DNA of 64,000 nucleotides from positions 11,359,765 through 11,423,764 of the forward strand of contig CM039133.1 of assembly GCA_022036555.1 (NCBI GenBank), in the 5' to 3' direction. Origin of the DNA: Microstegium vimineum. Lineage: Eukaryota; Streptophyta; Magnoliopsida; Poales; Poaceae. The notes under the pieces are model-generated. The model was given only the letters and a program-made list of their open reading frames with translations. It made no database searches and was not told where the DNA came from. A program made the translations under genes and the position numbers. This document shows, piece after piece, positions 1 through 11,068 of the stretch. Positions within the stretch are counted from its first letter, which is position 1, and each line of letters opens with the position of its first letter.

Positions 1-304
1 CTAATCACACAAGGTACCAGCCCTTCTAGTACAAATCCAGGTAGATAAGCAAACCAACTGCACATGTTGTGACAGCACATGGTCATGGATCTTGGACCAT
101 TTTAGTTCTAGTTATTTGTAGTGCATAATACTAGTGAGGTGATCATGAGAACAACCCTTCGAGTAGAAGAAACATGGGCAACAAAGATTTCAGAGATACA
201 TATATCACCATATGTACTATGCCAATTTTGTATCAACACTAAAAAAAGTAGGATCAAAATGGAACATGTATCAGTGCAATGAACCTGAAAATAACTTAAC
301 CGAC

Positions 305-1366
305 CTGATGGCAAATTTCGCAAGTAGTGTCTCCTTTCTCATTGCACCAGCGTTGCACACAAGCTCTGTGAGCATACTGCACAACAAAAGTAAAACTATA
401 AGTTCTTGATTGTATCAGAGTTTCACACAAAATAAAATATATTTAAATCGATCACTCAGCATGAATAGAAAGAAAAAAACTTTTAGGTCACAAAAAGGTA
501 TAAAATTAATCCCAATATCCTTTTTCTAGGTAAAATTATATAAAAGAATACAAAGTTCTAGACTGCCAACATTACAAGGCTTTCTATATTTGTGGTAGAA
601 GTTGAAAAGTTTTCCATGAATAAATCATTGTGTTGCAAATGTGTAGTGATAACAAGCCTAATTGCATAGCATGGACACACTGTAGCTGAATCAACTGGTT
701 CATTCCTGTTAGCAATGTGGTCAAAACATATTGCATCTCTACTATGTAGAAAACATGCTAAAGTGAATAAATGATTTGGAGCTCTCCTAGCAGAGAGGAT
801 ATAAACAGGCAAATATTGCAGGATATGGTGCAGTGACGATTGGGGACAGATAATATGAGTAACCTTTTGTGATCCCACAGGAGTGTCTAGTATTATGAAT
901 GGCACCATATGATTGTTTTGTGCTTATTTATTTTTATCAAGAAAACATGTCAATGGAAATGCCAGACACATGTTAATGAAGCCAAAATTGAACCGAAAGC
1001 CAAAATCGAACTGTATGTGCACCATGTGAACAACTGCAAGGCTTTAAAGCTGTACGGAGTAAAGAATGGCAAGCAATATAACAGGATGCAAACCTTGAGG
1101 CTGCCGCTGCAAGCACATGGTTTCTCGAGATTCTTGACGCTATCTTCATCCTGGCATATGCGGCACTCAGCAGCCTGGATGAGCGGCTCCTCCTCCCCAC
1201 CACCGCCCGCCTCCTCCTCCTCGTGGACCAAGTCAACAACAGCTGACGGAGATGCAGCAGCCACAGCTGAACCGTTCACAACCTCAGACGGGTTCTTGGA
1301 AACCTCGCCATCCTTGGGTTTCCCTAAGCCGTCCACATCCACCACCACATGGTCGTCGCCGGCCAT
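305..1366 (-). CDS. RING-CH (MARCH-type) E3 ubiquitin ligase, 5' two exons, partial
   Basis: Seen: exon 1 is 1366..1094 (91 codons, ending at GT 1093) and exon 2 is 376..305 (24 codons, preceded by CAG, followed by GT). They join in phase 0. The joined product has a complete C4HC3 RING-CH pattern: C68, C71, C84, C86, H94, C97, C110, C113, with the segments AECRICQDED, EKPCACSGSLK, YAHRACVQRWCNEKGD and TTCEICHQ. Exon 2 is too short to appear as a long open frame. Residues 1-65 are acidic and low in complexity. Family knowledge: RING-CH proteins are E3 ubiquitin ligases, and plant members often carry C-terminal membrane segments. Here those would lie beyond the left edge, so localisation cannot be judged. 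The start is the first ATG of the GC-rich exon. No convincing exon 3 was found in 1-300. Confidence 0.88.
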
Positions 1367-1639
1367 CCCAAATCCCTCGTCCTCCTCTGCAGCAGCCCTC
1401 AGCTACCTCCTCTGCTCTCAGGAACCGACGGATCTCCTACCTGGAAGGAATACGCGCGGCAAACGGTGAGAATAATGAAATTCAGATGTTACTCACATAC
1501 TCAGACAACCAAAGTGATGGTGGTACGGTCGAGAATAGCATCGACATCGACATATGTAATAATTGTTATGAAGATGGAATACAGGGGGGCAGTGCTGGTG
1601 ACCCATGCCTAAAAATGGAGAGCCTCCATTTCGAAGGAG

Positions 1640-2060
1640 CACGGTAACAGCAGAATCCCCCTTATCCCTCCCCCGTTTACTGAAATTGGACTAGCACTGG
1701 AGTCGGGAGCCGAGCCGACACGCCGAACCCTAGCAACATCCCCCGCCGCGAGGCCCGTAGCGCGCCCCCGAGGCCCCGAGCCTAAGCGGAAACTGGACCT
1801 CTACAGGCGAAGAATCCAACGCGGACGGGCCCGGAGCCGGCGGGCGGCGAGAACGAGGGGAACCCCCGCACGCGAGAAGCGGCGGCAGTGAGACAGGACC
1901 CGAAGGGACGGCGCCCCCCGCCGCCCGTCGCGGGCGCGGGAAACCAGGGCGGCGGCGGATCTAGCGCCGGGGAAGGGGAAGGGAAACGGGGGCGTACCTC
2001 AGCGACGGCGGCGGCGCAGGCGGTCCTCCCTCTCTCTCGTCTCGGTTCCGGTCGCCGCAA
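1640..2060 (-). promoter_or_regulatory. GC-rich 5' leader region of the RING-CH gene
   Basis: A GC-rich block lies upstream of the minus-strand start codon at 1366. On the minus strand it contains a purine/CGCC-rich stretch ending in GCTGAG followed by GTACGC near 1998, which looks like a 5'-UTR exon with a donor site. No matching acceptor was fixed, so the leader intron is an inference. The many overlapping open frames here are a product of GC content and are not called as genes. Confidence 0.4.
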
Positions 2061-3666
2061 GGTAAGGATTTGGTAGACTGGAAAATTCCGAGCGCTCTTT
2101 TTTTTTTCTCCCCTTGTTTCTCCTTCTTCAGCTTTGCGATTTCTTGTATATTTATATATTTTTTTTCCTTCCTCTTCTTCTTGTTCACGTAGTAGTTGTA
2201 GGGAGGTTGGAAAAGGAGGGAGAGAGATTTATATAGAAAAAAAAAACAGAAGGAGAAAGCGTCATGGTGTAACGGTCAAACGCGACGCGCGTCTTGATTG
2301 CACAGTAGCAGGCCCTGTGGGCCCGGGACCCGCTTCTCAAGCCTGCGGGTCGGATGGATTCATGGATACCGATCAGACGGCGCCGAACGGCGGCTCTGCC
2401 TCCTCCTTCTGGTAGTAACTCTCGTTGACGGACCCGACAGCGCGTCGTGTTATTTTTATTATTTTATTTTTTACCAGTCATATTCGCTTGCCTTATCAAT
2501 TATGATATATAGTGTTTTTATCTCACAATAAAACAACAAAAAACAGTATCTGTCGGATTTTTAGCCGAACAAGCTGACAACAGTGCGTCGTGTTGAAGGC
2601 GTCCATGCTCACGCCCCGTGATCCCGTCAGCACACACGTACGCTCCGACCGGGGGCTCGCCGCGGTTCCTTTTCTTTTTCTACCCCCCCCCCCCCCCTTT
2701 TCTTTTCATTTCTGGTATCGACTATCCGTCCGCCGTTGAGGTCATGGTTGAGGCAACACTTTGTAATATTTTGTTTGTATATAATATAATTGGAAATTTT
2801 GACTGAAGCTCCACATGGCAGCGTACCGTCTTGAACGTCTCTTGTGCGCTAGCCAATGCAATCCTTCAACTTGTGAGGGTATATTATTTTAGTCCCTAAA
2901 TTTTTCATTAAGGGCCAAAGGCGAAATGACGTACTTTCTAAGTTTGACGACCGGCATAACAAATTTTCACGAGTTTGAGGACGGGTTATAAAATTTACAC
3001 TTGAAACAAATTACTCCTCAATTCGATCGGTTCGGTTAGTCTCCATATTGCGTATAGCTTTTTTTTTCTTAATACGCAAAAGATTTGTGTATCATTATAT
3101 TAAGCAGGGCCGGTCCTAGAGTAGGGCAGAGTGTGCCACCGCCCTAGGCCACACATTTTCATAGGCCTCACTCCATGTAGTTCATTATTAGTATGAGTAT
3201 AAGTTGTATAAAAAGCACTGAATTGATTATATAGGTCTAAAAATGAATCATTAATTTATTTATAACTTACATACATTTTACTTTTTAACTATTAAAAGTG
3301 TGTGTTTGATTAAATTTTAGAATCGTGGGATACCTGTCGACCAAATACGCGTCGCAGTCTACCTAGGGGTACCTCACGGTAGTAGATTTGTAGGTGGAGG
3401 TGTGGCGACGGCGATCAAGCGTAATACAGAGAGCGTAGACATGGCTATTTAGACAGGTTTGGACCAACGAATCACCGTAATACCCTACGTCCTGTGTTCT
3501 GGTGGCTGGATTTTAAGTTTAAAAAGGATGAATACTATTCTTCTCTCTCTTTTTTGATTTTAAGGTTTAAGATAAGAGTACCCAAACTGACATGCAAACC
3601 AAGATTATTATAGGGGTGTCCGTTTTCACACATTATGAGCTTATTTATGTACACTGCAACAATGTG
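2061..3666. other. Intergenic, no gene seen
   Basis: No coding signal is supported. The stretch holds homopolymer runs (T near 2101, C near 2686), a T-rich stretch around 2160-2200 and AT-rich DNA. The text around 3106-3170 (ggccggtcctagagtagggc) looks like dispersed-repeat sequence, but no ends were found. Confidence 0.5.
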
Positions 3667-4098
3667 GAGTTAAAGTACACCGGCGGTTCTTCAACTTATA
3701 TTGTCGGTCTTCAATCTCTCAAAACAGTCGTTTAAGTCATTAAACTCTATTCAAATATCAAAATAGTAATCTCTCAAAACTTGTAGCCAATACGCGTTAT
3801 AGTCAATACATTATCAGTGATGCGTATTGGCTACACGTGTCGCTGATAGAGGCTATCAGTGACGCGTGTTGGCTACACGCGTCACTGATAGATGGTTATC
3901 AGTGACGCGGTCCCTTATCTGAGACGCAAGAAGAGTGACGCGTATTTTATGCGTCACTGGTAACGTTTTCTGGCATAGTGAAGTTTAAGTCTAGACCCAT
4001 TTAGACTATTTTGACACCCAAATAAAGTTTAGAGACCTAAAATAATATTTTGAGAGTTTAGCTAACACAAATTTAAAGACCACCAATGTACTTTACTC
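3667..4098. mobile_element. Inverted-repeat element carrying a CACTA-type end
   Basis: The left end gagttaaagtacaccggcgg and the reverse complement of the right end (gagtaaagtacattggtggt) match, so this looks like a terminal-inverted-repeat element of about 430 bp. No target duplication was recognised. Inside, 3790-3970 repeats cagtgacgcg/cgcgtcactg motifs in both orientations. This block ends at 3980 with a minus-strand CACTATGCCAGAAAACG, which has the form of a CACTA terminus with its subterminal repeats. The matching second CACTA end was not found, so a fragment may be nested in the element. Confidence 0.5.
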
Positions 4099-4391
4099 TT
4101 CTAGGTTCATCATCATCATCAAAGATATAACATGACAAGGGCGTACATCAATTAACACACATCCATCGTGCATAAAAAATGATCAAAGCGGGTGTACAAT
4201 GTAAGGTCTGGTGGAGCAGATTTTTTTTTTGGCTTCGTCTCTACGACGAGTAGCTTCACTAGTACAATTGAAGCTCTTTTATTGCAAAGTTTGGTAAAAG
4301 AATTTCATATGGTAGATGAAAAAATGATAAAGAAACTATAATGTCCTTCTTCTTTTTTCTTTCCTTTTAAATTTCTTTCCTCTATTTATTA

Positions 4392-4644
4392 CTCCCTTCA
4401 TCCTAAATTGTAAGTCATTCCAAGAATCTTGGGGAGTCAAAGCATTTCAAGTTTGACCAAGAATTATACACAAAACTATAAAGATTTATAACATCAAATA
4501 AGTATACTATGAAAATATAATTGATAACGAATCTAATGATACTTATTTAGCATCATAAATATTATTATATTGTTATATAAGTTTGGCCAAACTTGAGAAA
4601 CTTTGACTCTCCAAGATTCTTGGAATGACTTAGAATAGAGGAAG
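4392..4644. mobile_element. Stowaway-type MITE
   Basis: A 253-bp element begins ctcccttcatcctaaattg. The reverse complement of its right end shares the long inner motif gtcattccaagaatcttgg. It is flanked by TA at 4390-4391 and 4645-4646, the Tc1/mariner (Stowaway) target. It has no coding capacity. Confidence 0.75.
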
Positions 4645-4646
4645 TA

Positions 4647-5165
4647 TCTTATTTTTCTATTCTCCATTATCCTCTATTCCTCTTCCTCTCATCCCATCAT
4701 TGGTGTTCCTCACTGAGACTAAGGCCGACTCACTCGCCCATAGCGTCGGCGACTCCACCATCGTCACTTCTCCCCACGCATCTTGTCTGCAAGGGGGAGC
4801 TGCCCTTCACTCCGCCCTACACCTCCCAGCCCCTGCCCATAATGTCTCATCTGCACACGGGAGTAGGCCAACCACCACATACACCCAACGCCTCTAACAA
4901 TGGCATCTTGCGCCGCCACCGCTTGACACTTGTCCCCATGTGGGCGTATAGTTCGCACCCCTTCCCTTGCCAACCATACTTGCCCTGTCGTGATCGCCTG
5001 ACGACTTTGTGGGGGCATAGCCTACCATGTTTGCATGGGATCGACCAGTGCAAGACGAAGCATGTTGAAGCTAGTACTACCTCCGTCCTGAAAAGAACGT
5101 AATTATGGAAAGTGTGTCGGTCAATGTAGTTCATGTTTGGTCAACTTTATATTAAATAGTATTAG
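4647..5165. other. Intergenic, short overlapping ORFs not supported as genes
   Basis: Open frames on both strands overlap here without recognisable domains or splice structure. The stretch at 5079-5160 (ctacctccgtcctgaaaag onward) resembles one end of a Stowaway-type MITE cut off by the adjoining LINE. Confidence 0.4.
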
Positions 5166-8100
5166 TTTTTTTAGATAAGGGAACAAGGTTCCAGCCTCCA
5201 CCATCCGGTGATGATACGCGGCCGAGTTACAGACACAAACACAGATGTCATAAGGCAACCAACGCCTAAGCTTTCAAAGGGAGATCACAAGTTTAAAACA
5301 GTAGGTTCAAAAGGACCCAAATGCAAGCGCAAAAGGAACTAGCCTAAGCTCCAATTTGATTTCGAGTGTTCCAGCCAAATTTTGAAAATGCCTCCATGAC
5401 AACTGTTTCCAACTTCTTGCACCCTTTCCTGAACACCTCCTTTTCTTCATCCTTATGCAGCAGGGACCACTGTCTAATCCAGTACGTCACCCTGAAAATC
5501 ACCTGCAAAAAAGTATTAGACTTAGCTTTGTTGAAAACCACATCATTTCTATTCAACCATAAGCTCCAACATATTGCCGCCACCCCTAGCAAGATTCGTC
5601 CTTTTAGTTTGGCACCTACACCAAGCAGCCAAGGCCCGAACAAACTCGAGATACTAGAAGGAGGTCGAAATCCAAATGTGGTATAAACAATGTTCCACAC
5701 GAACCTCGCAAACAGACAATCCAAAAAAAGATGTTGGAGGGTTTCCTCCTGATTGCAGAAACAACACCTAACATTTCCATGTCAATTCCTTTTTGCTAAG
5801 TTGTCTTTTGTGAGAGTGACACCCTTTTTTAGAAACTAGAGGAAGATTTGATTTAATTTTTAGTGGGATCTTAATTTTCCACAAAGGGCTTTTCTCGGAT
5901 ATGATATCCCTACTAATCATCATATTATACATTGACCCCACCGTAAACTTTCCCTTTTGATTAGCTTTCCAATGGAAACCATCCCTTCTGTTTGGCAGAT
6001 GGACCGGCACCACCTTAGACACTAAATCATACCACAAAAATAAATTATCGCTGTCTAGCCCTCTTCTGAAGGATACATTAAGTGGTATAGTCCCTAGGAC
6101 ATTAGTCACTGTATCGTCTTTCCTCCTTGCTAACCTGTACAGGTTGGGATAAGCCTCACTGAATGATTTCTCTCCCACCCACACATCTTCCCAAAACCTA
6201 ATACTCTTTCCATTCTGCACTTTAAATGATCCCCTAGCCAGAAATTCGTTTTTCACTTTCAAAAGACCCGACCAGAAGTGAGAATCTCCTAACTTATGCC
6301 GCACCTGAGATAACGCTTTATAGGACAAATATTTCTTTCTAAGAATATTCTGCCATATCCCATCCTCATTGATGAGTTTAAATAACCACTTACTAAGTAA
6401 GAACTTATTCTGAATAGCTAGATTTAAAATACCTAATCCCCCATAATCCTTCAGGGTGCAGAGGATATTCCACTTTATTAGGCGATATTTCTTTTTGTGT
6501 TCTTCACTCTGCCAGAAAAAGCGTGAGCGATAGTAATCTAATCTTTCCAGGACCCCTTTAGGGATCTCGAAGAAGGAAAGCATAAACAACGCCAGGCTAG
6601 AGTGGACCGAGTTAATCAGTACCAATCTTCCTCCATTTGAGAGTAACTTACCTTTCCAACTACAAAGTTTTTTCTGGACTTTCTCTCTTCTATGCACTTC
6701 TAGTCCTTATTAGACAACCTTCTATGATGCATAGGTATACCAAGATACCTAAAGGGTAAAGCACCAACCTTGCATCCAAACAACCGTGCATATTCTTGTT
6801 CATATTCCTTTGTAGCCCCATAACAAAAGAGTTCACTCTTATGAAAGTTAATTTTTAACCCTGACAATTGTTCAAACGTATTGAGTGCTAACTTAAGCTC
6901 TTTGGCATCCAAGGTATTATACTTCATAAAAAGTATGGTATCATCTGCATATTGCAGGATGGACAATCCATCATCCACCAAATGTGGCACCACACCCAGA
7001 AAGCTCCCATTAGCTTTAGCTCGAGAAATCAAGGTAGCCAGCATATCGACTACAAGGTTAAATAAGATGGGAGATAGGGGGTCGCCCTGCCTTAGACCCC
7101 TTTTAGTTTGGAAAAAACGGCCTATATCATCATTAATCTTGACCCCTACACTCCCCCTCTTACAATTTGATCAATCCACCTACACCACTTTGGTGAGAAA
7201 CCTTTCATTCTCAACGTTTGTTGCAAGAAAGACCATTTAACCTTATCATATGCCTTTTCAAAGTCTAGCTTTAAAATTACCCCATCTATCTTTTTACGAT
7301 GCATCTCATGTATAGTTTCATGCAGAACAACTACACCCTCTAGAATATTCCTCCCTTTCAAAAAGGCCGACTGCGAAGGTTGAATAACCTTTTGAGCCAC
7401 TAGTGCTATTCGGTTAGTCAACACTTTGGTAAAAATTTTGAAGCTAACATTTAACATACAAATGGGTCGGAATTGTTGGATTTGTGTTGCCTCCTTTTGT
7501 TTTGGTAATAAAGTAATTATACCAAAGTTAAGGCTGAAAAGTGGAAGGTCACCCTTGTGAAACTCACTAAAGAGCGCCATGAGGTCGAACTTAATCACTC
7601 CCCAAAAAACTTGGTAGAACTCTGCCGGGAACCCATCCGGTCCCGGACATTTATTTCGTTCCATCTGAAAAATGGCCTCCTTAATCTCGTTCTCCAAGAA
7701 CTCCATATTTAATATGTTGTTCTCCAGCTGCGTTACCTGTGCCATGTCACTCGTAAACGATTCATTCATCGAAAAATTGTTCCTATCGGGCTCCCCAAAG
7801 AGACCTTTGTAATAATTGGTTATAAATTTCTTAAGATTCTCATCTCCAACTATTGTTTCTTCATCTTGATCTAGTTTGAAAATCTGTGTTTTCCTATATT
7901 TTCCATTCGCCACCAGATGAAAATACTTTGTGTTACAATCACCTTCCAACAATTTTTTTTTGTCTTGGCTCGCTGGTACCACTTAACCTCCTCTTCTCTT
8001 AAGAGAGTGGCAAGTCGATCCTTATAGTAATGCTTGAGTTCGACTTCCCCACTAGAAAGTGGTTGCGACTCAAATTTTATATCTAGTTCATCCGCCTTTT

Positions 8101-8445
8101 TAATCAACTCAGCCTTCTCCTTTTTATAACACCCGCTCACATTTTTGGCCCAACCCATTAAAAACTGCCTAAGCCTTCTGACTTTGTTTTGGCATTTCTG
8201 TAGCGGGGTGTTACCTCTCGACTCCTCTCTCCACACCTTGGCCACCATCTCATGGAAGCCCTCACGTAAAAATCAGCCCAGTTCGAACTTAAACACAGGT
8301 TGTTTATTGTCATGCGTATCACTTCCCGTGTCTAGGAGCAACGGAATATGGTCCGAGATTTCTCTAGTCAATGCTTGAACCGTTGTTAGGGGAAATTTCA
8401 CCTCTCATTCCGTGCTCACTAGAATTCGGTCAAGTCTTTCAAATG
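5166..8445 (-). mobile_element. L1-type LINE, 5'-truncated, decayed ORF2
   Basis: Read on the minus strand, the parts come in ORF2 order. A C-terminal endonuclease scrap (ERLDRILVS, ISDHIPLL) spans about 8440-8280 and a linker 8248-7871. Reverse transcriptase is at 7982-7146 and 7044-6700, with GPDGFPAEFY, KLDFEKAYDKV and the catalytic YADD. A C-terminal zinc-knuckle region (zf-RVT) is at 6697-5344. The 3' end is marked by TATCTAAAAAAA at 5166-5172. Visible lesions: a shift in an A run near 7955, an extra base in a G run near 7155, a TAG near 6700 with a nearby shift, and a further shift near 5830. The endonuclease N-terminus is missing, as in 5'-truncated copies. No target duplication was recognised. 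It cannot encode an active protein. Confidence 0.9.
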
Positions 8446-8614
8446 TTGGTGTCTAGTGATTCAAATTTTAAATTTGACGTGGGTTTCACTTAATCTGTGA
8501 TGACTTAATTAATCTTGAACCCTATAAAGATTGAATTCTCACAATCTAGCTTTTATAATCCAAATCCAACTGGACCCGTTTTTGCTCTAGTTTTTGTAGG
8601 CAACCTAAAAATTA

Positions 8615-8758
8615 TTCCTTCCATTCCAAATTATAAGTCCCTTTGACTTTTTTCTCATCCATATTACTATGTATCTAGACATATTATTATATCCAACTAC
8701 ATAGCAAAATGGATGTACCAAAAAAATCAAAGCGACTTATAATTTGAAACGAAGAGAG
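8615..8758. mobile_element. Short Stowaway-type MITE
   Basis: A 144-bp element with inverted ends (ttccttccattccaaattat / reverse complement ctctcttcgtttcaaattat) is flanked by TA at 8613-8614 and 8759-8760. It has no coding capacity. Confidence 0.7.
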
Positions 8759-8760
8759 TA

Positions 8761-9089
8761 CTAAGTACCACTCTCATTTTGCAATCCTACACCGCCAACC
8801 GCTGAACCTACAAACCAACCTGTCCACAACATTGCGGTGTGTGGATGCAAATAAAGCTGAGCAGGGAAAAGTCAAACATATATTCTCTCGTACGTCTTGA
8901 ACAATATATTTATTGCACTCAAGGAATTCATCAACACAATCAAGATGTTCCGTGTGTACGCTCCACGGATGGTCCGATCGCCCGGCCGTGACAGCGTCAA
9001 ACTCAAACCTCTTCCTCCCTTATATTACTTGCGTCACTGTAAAAATTATTTTCAGTATAACACGAGTATACGGCCGGCTTCTGCTTTAA
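8761..9089. other. Intergenic, no gene seen
   Basis: A short stretch with one weak open frame (8897-9163, plus) that runs into the next transposon end and shows no domain. It is not called as a gene. Confidence 0.4.
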
Positions 9090-9098
9090 TTAAAGATA

Positions 9099-10164
9099 GA
9101 GTAAAATACACTGACCGCCCTTTAACTTGTGAGTCTGTGTTATTTTGGTCCATAAACTTGTAAACGTGAAAAAATGACCCCTGAACTTATCTGTTTATGC
9201 CACTTTGGTCCATGAACTTGTAAACGTGAAAAAGTGGGTCCTGAACTTGTCGGCATGTGCCACTTTGGTCCATGAACAGTAACAACAAAAATAACACTGG
9301 TTGCATGTCAGTGTTCTGCCACGTGGCCGCCTCTCGTAGGCCATGCATGACACTGTTTGTGGTGCTGACGTCAGCACTTTCTTTTTAATTTGCGAAATTA
9401 ATATCTTTTTATTCGAAGCTCTAAATATAGCAAATAATATATCAATTTTGATCGTCTCGATGAGCTCTTTGCAATGGTGTACTCCGTTTTGTTGTTTGAG
9501 ATAGTTTTATTTCATGAAAAATTAAATATCTAAATATTTCTATAAAACAAGTGAGAATAACAAAACTCGTGGAATTTATTTAAACATTTAAATTTCATCC
9601 CAATCTTTTTGTACAGGTTGATATCATCGTAAATCAGCTATAAATCAATTTTCATAATTTTTTAATATTTATTTTGGCCTAAAAAATCATAAAAGTTGCA
9701 TTAATTAATTAAAAGAGATAATTTTAAAACATGCAAAAACTATTTGTTTTCTAGGTTTTATATTTTTTCTAGGTAGAGTACATCATGAAGAGGCTACACA
9801 AAAAATTTCATGAATTTAGCATGCACCGATAATTAGCTATGAAATAAACAAATATCAGTACCGTAGAAAAATATCAAAAGGTACTGTTCATCGCTGACGT
9901 GGCAGAACAGTGCCATGCACGGCCTACGAGAGGCGGTCACGTAGCAGAACAGTGACATGCAACCAGTGTTATTTTCACGGTTACTGTTTATGGACCAAAG
10001 TGGCACAGACCGACAAGTTCTGGGGTCATTTTTTCGCGTTTGCAAGTTTATGGACCAAAGTGGCACATGCTGACAAGTTCAGGGGCCATGTTTTCGTGTT
10101 TGCAAGTTTATGGACCAAAGTGACACAAGCTGACAAGTTAAAGGGCCGCCAGTGTATTTTCCTC
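9099..10164. mobile_element. Long-TIR nonautonomous element with 9-bp TSD (MULE-like)
   Basis: The exact 9-bp duplication ttaaagata lies at 9090-9098 and 10165-10173. The ends gagtaaaatacactg and cagtgtattttcctc are inverted repeats with one mismatch, and similarity continues inward for about 270 bp on each side. The arms contain internal repeats of ccactttggtccataaactt. The AT-rich core (about 9380-9890) has no transposase. A 9-bp target duplication with long TIRs is the hallmark of Mutator-like elements, so the class assignment follows from structure. Confidence 0.82.
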
Positions 10165-10333
10165 TTAAAGATATATATACTTCCTGATAATCGTGTACTG
10201 TCCCTTATACTACATGATATTTAGTACACTAGTATAGATATGATAGTCGTACAGTAGAGTAGTGAAACTCTGATAAGAAACTACTGCATGCTTTAGGTCA
10301 TGCATGGAGAGAGTCATGGATGACAGACAACAA

Positions 10334-11068
10334 TCAGTTCCTTCGCTGGTGGGCCCAGGCGGGCGAGTGGCGGTCGTTGGCGCCGGACCCAGGGTAGTCC
10401 TCCACCTCCAGATCCATCCTCTTCCTCCCGCCGGCCGCCTCCGCCTCCTCTCCGGCTACTACGACGACCTGTAATTTGACAGTACGTCTACAAGTTCATG
10501 ACAGAGTAACTAACTGAAACCACTGGACCATATGTAGGTAAGCTAGTTTAAGGCTTTAAGCCACCAAATTACAAGCAAGCAAGCAAGCAAAGATCCTTGT
10601 GTGACTATCATATCTTATTAATTAGTTGATGATCGATCTAGGCCGAGATGATGGATTGAGTTGAGACTTGAGAGAGACGAAGACAGTTGGTAAGCAGAGT
10701 AGATAGCCAGGTAGATCAAGCCAACCACCTGATCGTCTGCGGCGCCGCACGACGACGACGACGACGATGCCGGAGCCACTCTAGTATCCTGCTGCAGCAC
10801 CTCCAGTCCTGCTCAGATTAAAGTGAAACACAAATCCTCAGAGAACTGCTTTTCCACACCGATCGAGGACGAACGGAGGATTCATTCATCAGAATTCAGA
10901 AGGGCCGGCCGGGTCACCAAACTCACCAGCGCACCACTTACCCGGAGGAGGAAATGAGCTGGCGTCGGCGTCGGCGGCAGCAGCAGCGGTCGTCGTCGGC
11001 GGCGCGTGGATGAGGCAGAAGCACACGGCCAGGGCGACCACCGCCGCGAGGCGTAGCCTCCTCGCCAT
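10334..11068 (-). CDS. PSY-type sulfated-tyrosine peptide precursor, three exons
   Basis: Model read from splice sites: exon 1 11068..10942 (42 codons plus 1 base, donor GTAAGT), exon 2 10808..10729 (acceptor AG, donor GTGGTT), exon 3 10468..10334 (acceptor ACAG, TGA at 10336..10334). Phases agree (1, then 0) and give 113 residues. Residues 1-22 (MARRLRLAAVVALAVCFCLI) form a basic-hydrophobic signal peptide. The middle is Ala/Ser-rich. The C-terminus carries EVEDYPGSGANDRHSP, with the acidic-D-Y start and G-A-N-x-x-H-x-P spacing of PSY peptides. Family knowledge: the Tyr is sulfated by TPST in the Golgi and the peptide is secreted to act through LRR receptor kinases in growth. Inference: this is a PSY hormone gene. 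The exon 2 donor is the weakest part of the model. It is the only host gene here that appears intact. Confidence 0.72.

Noticed and set aside
1..70. A possible exon 3 of the RING-CH gene (reading AYLPGFVLEGL on the minus strand)
   Set aside because: The only nearby AG acceptor gives a different frame with an early stop, so the similarity to the usual continuation is probably chance.
1782..2188. Overlapping open frames on both strands in a GC-rich block
   Set aside because: No domain or splice support; the block is better explained as the 5' leader and promoter of the RING-CH gene.
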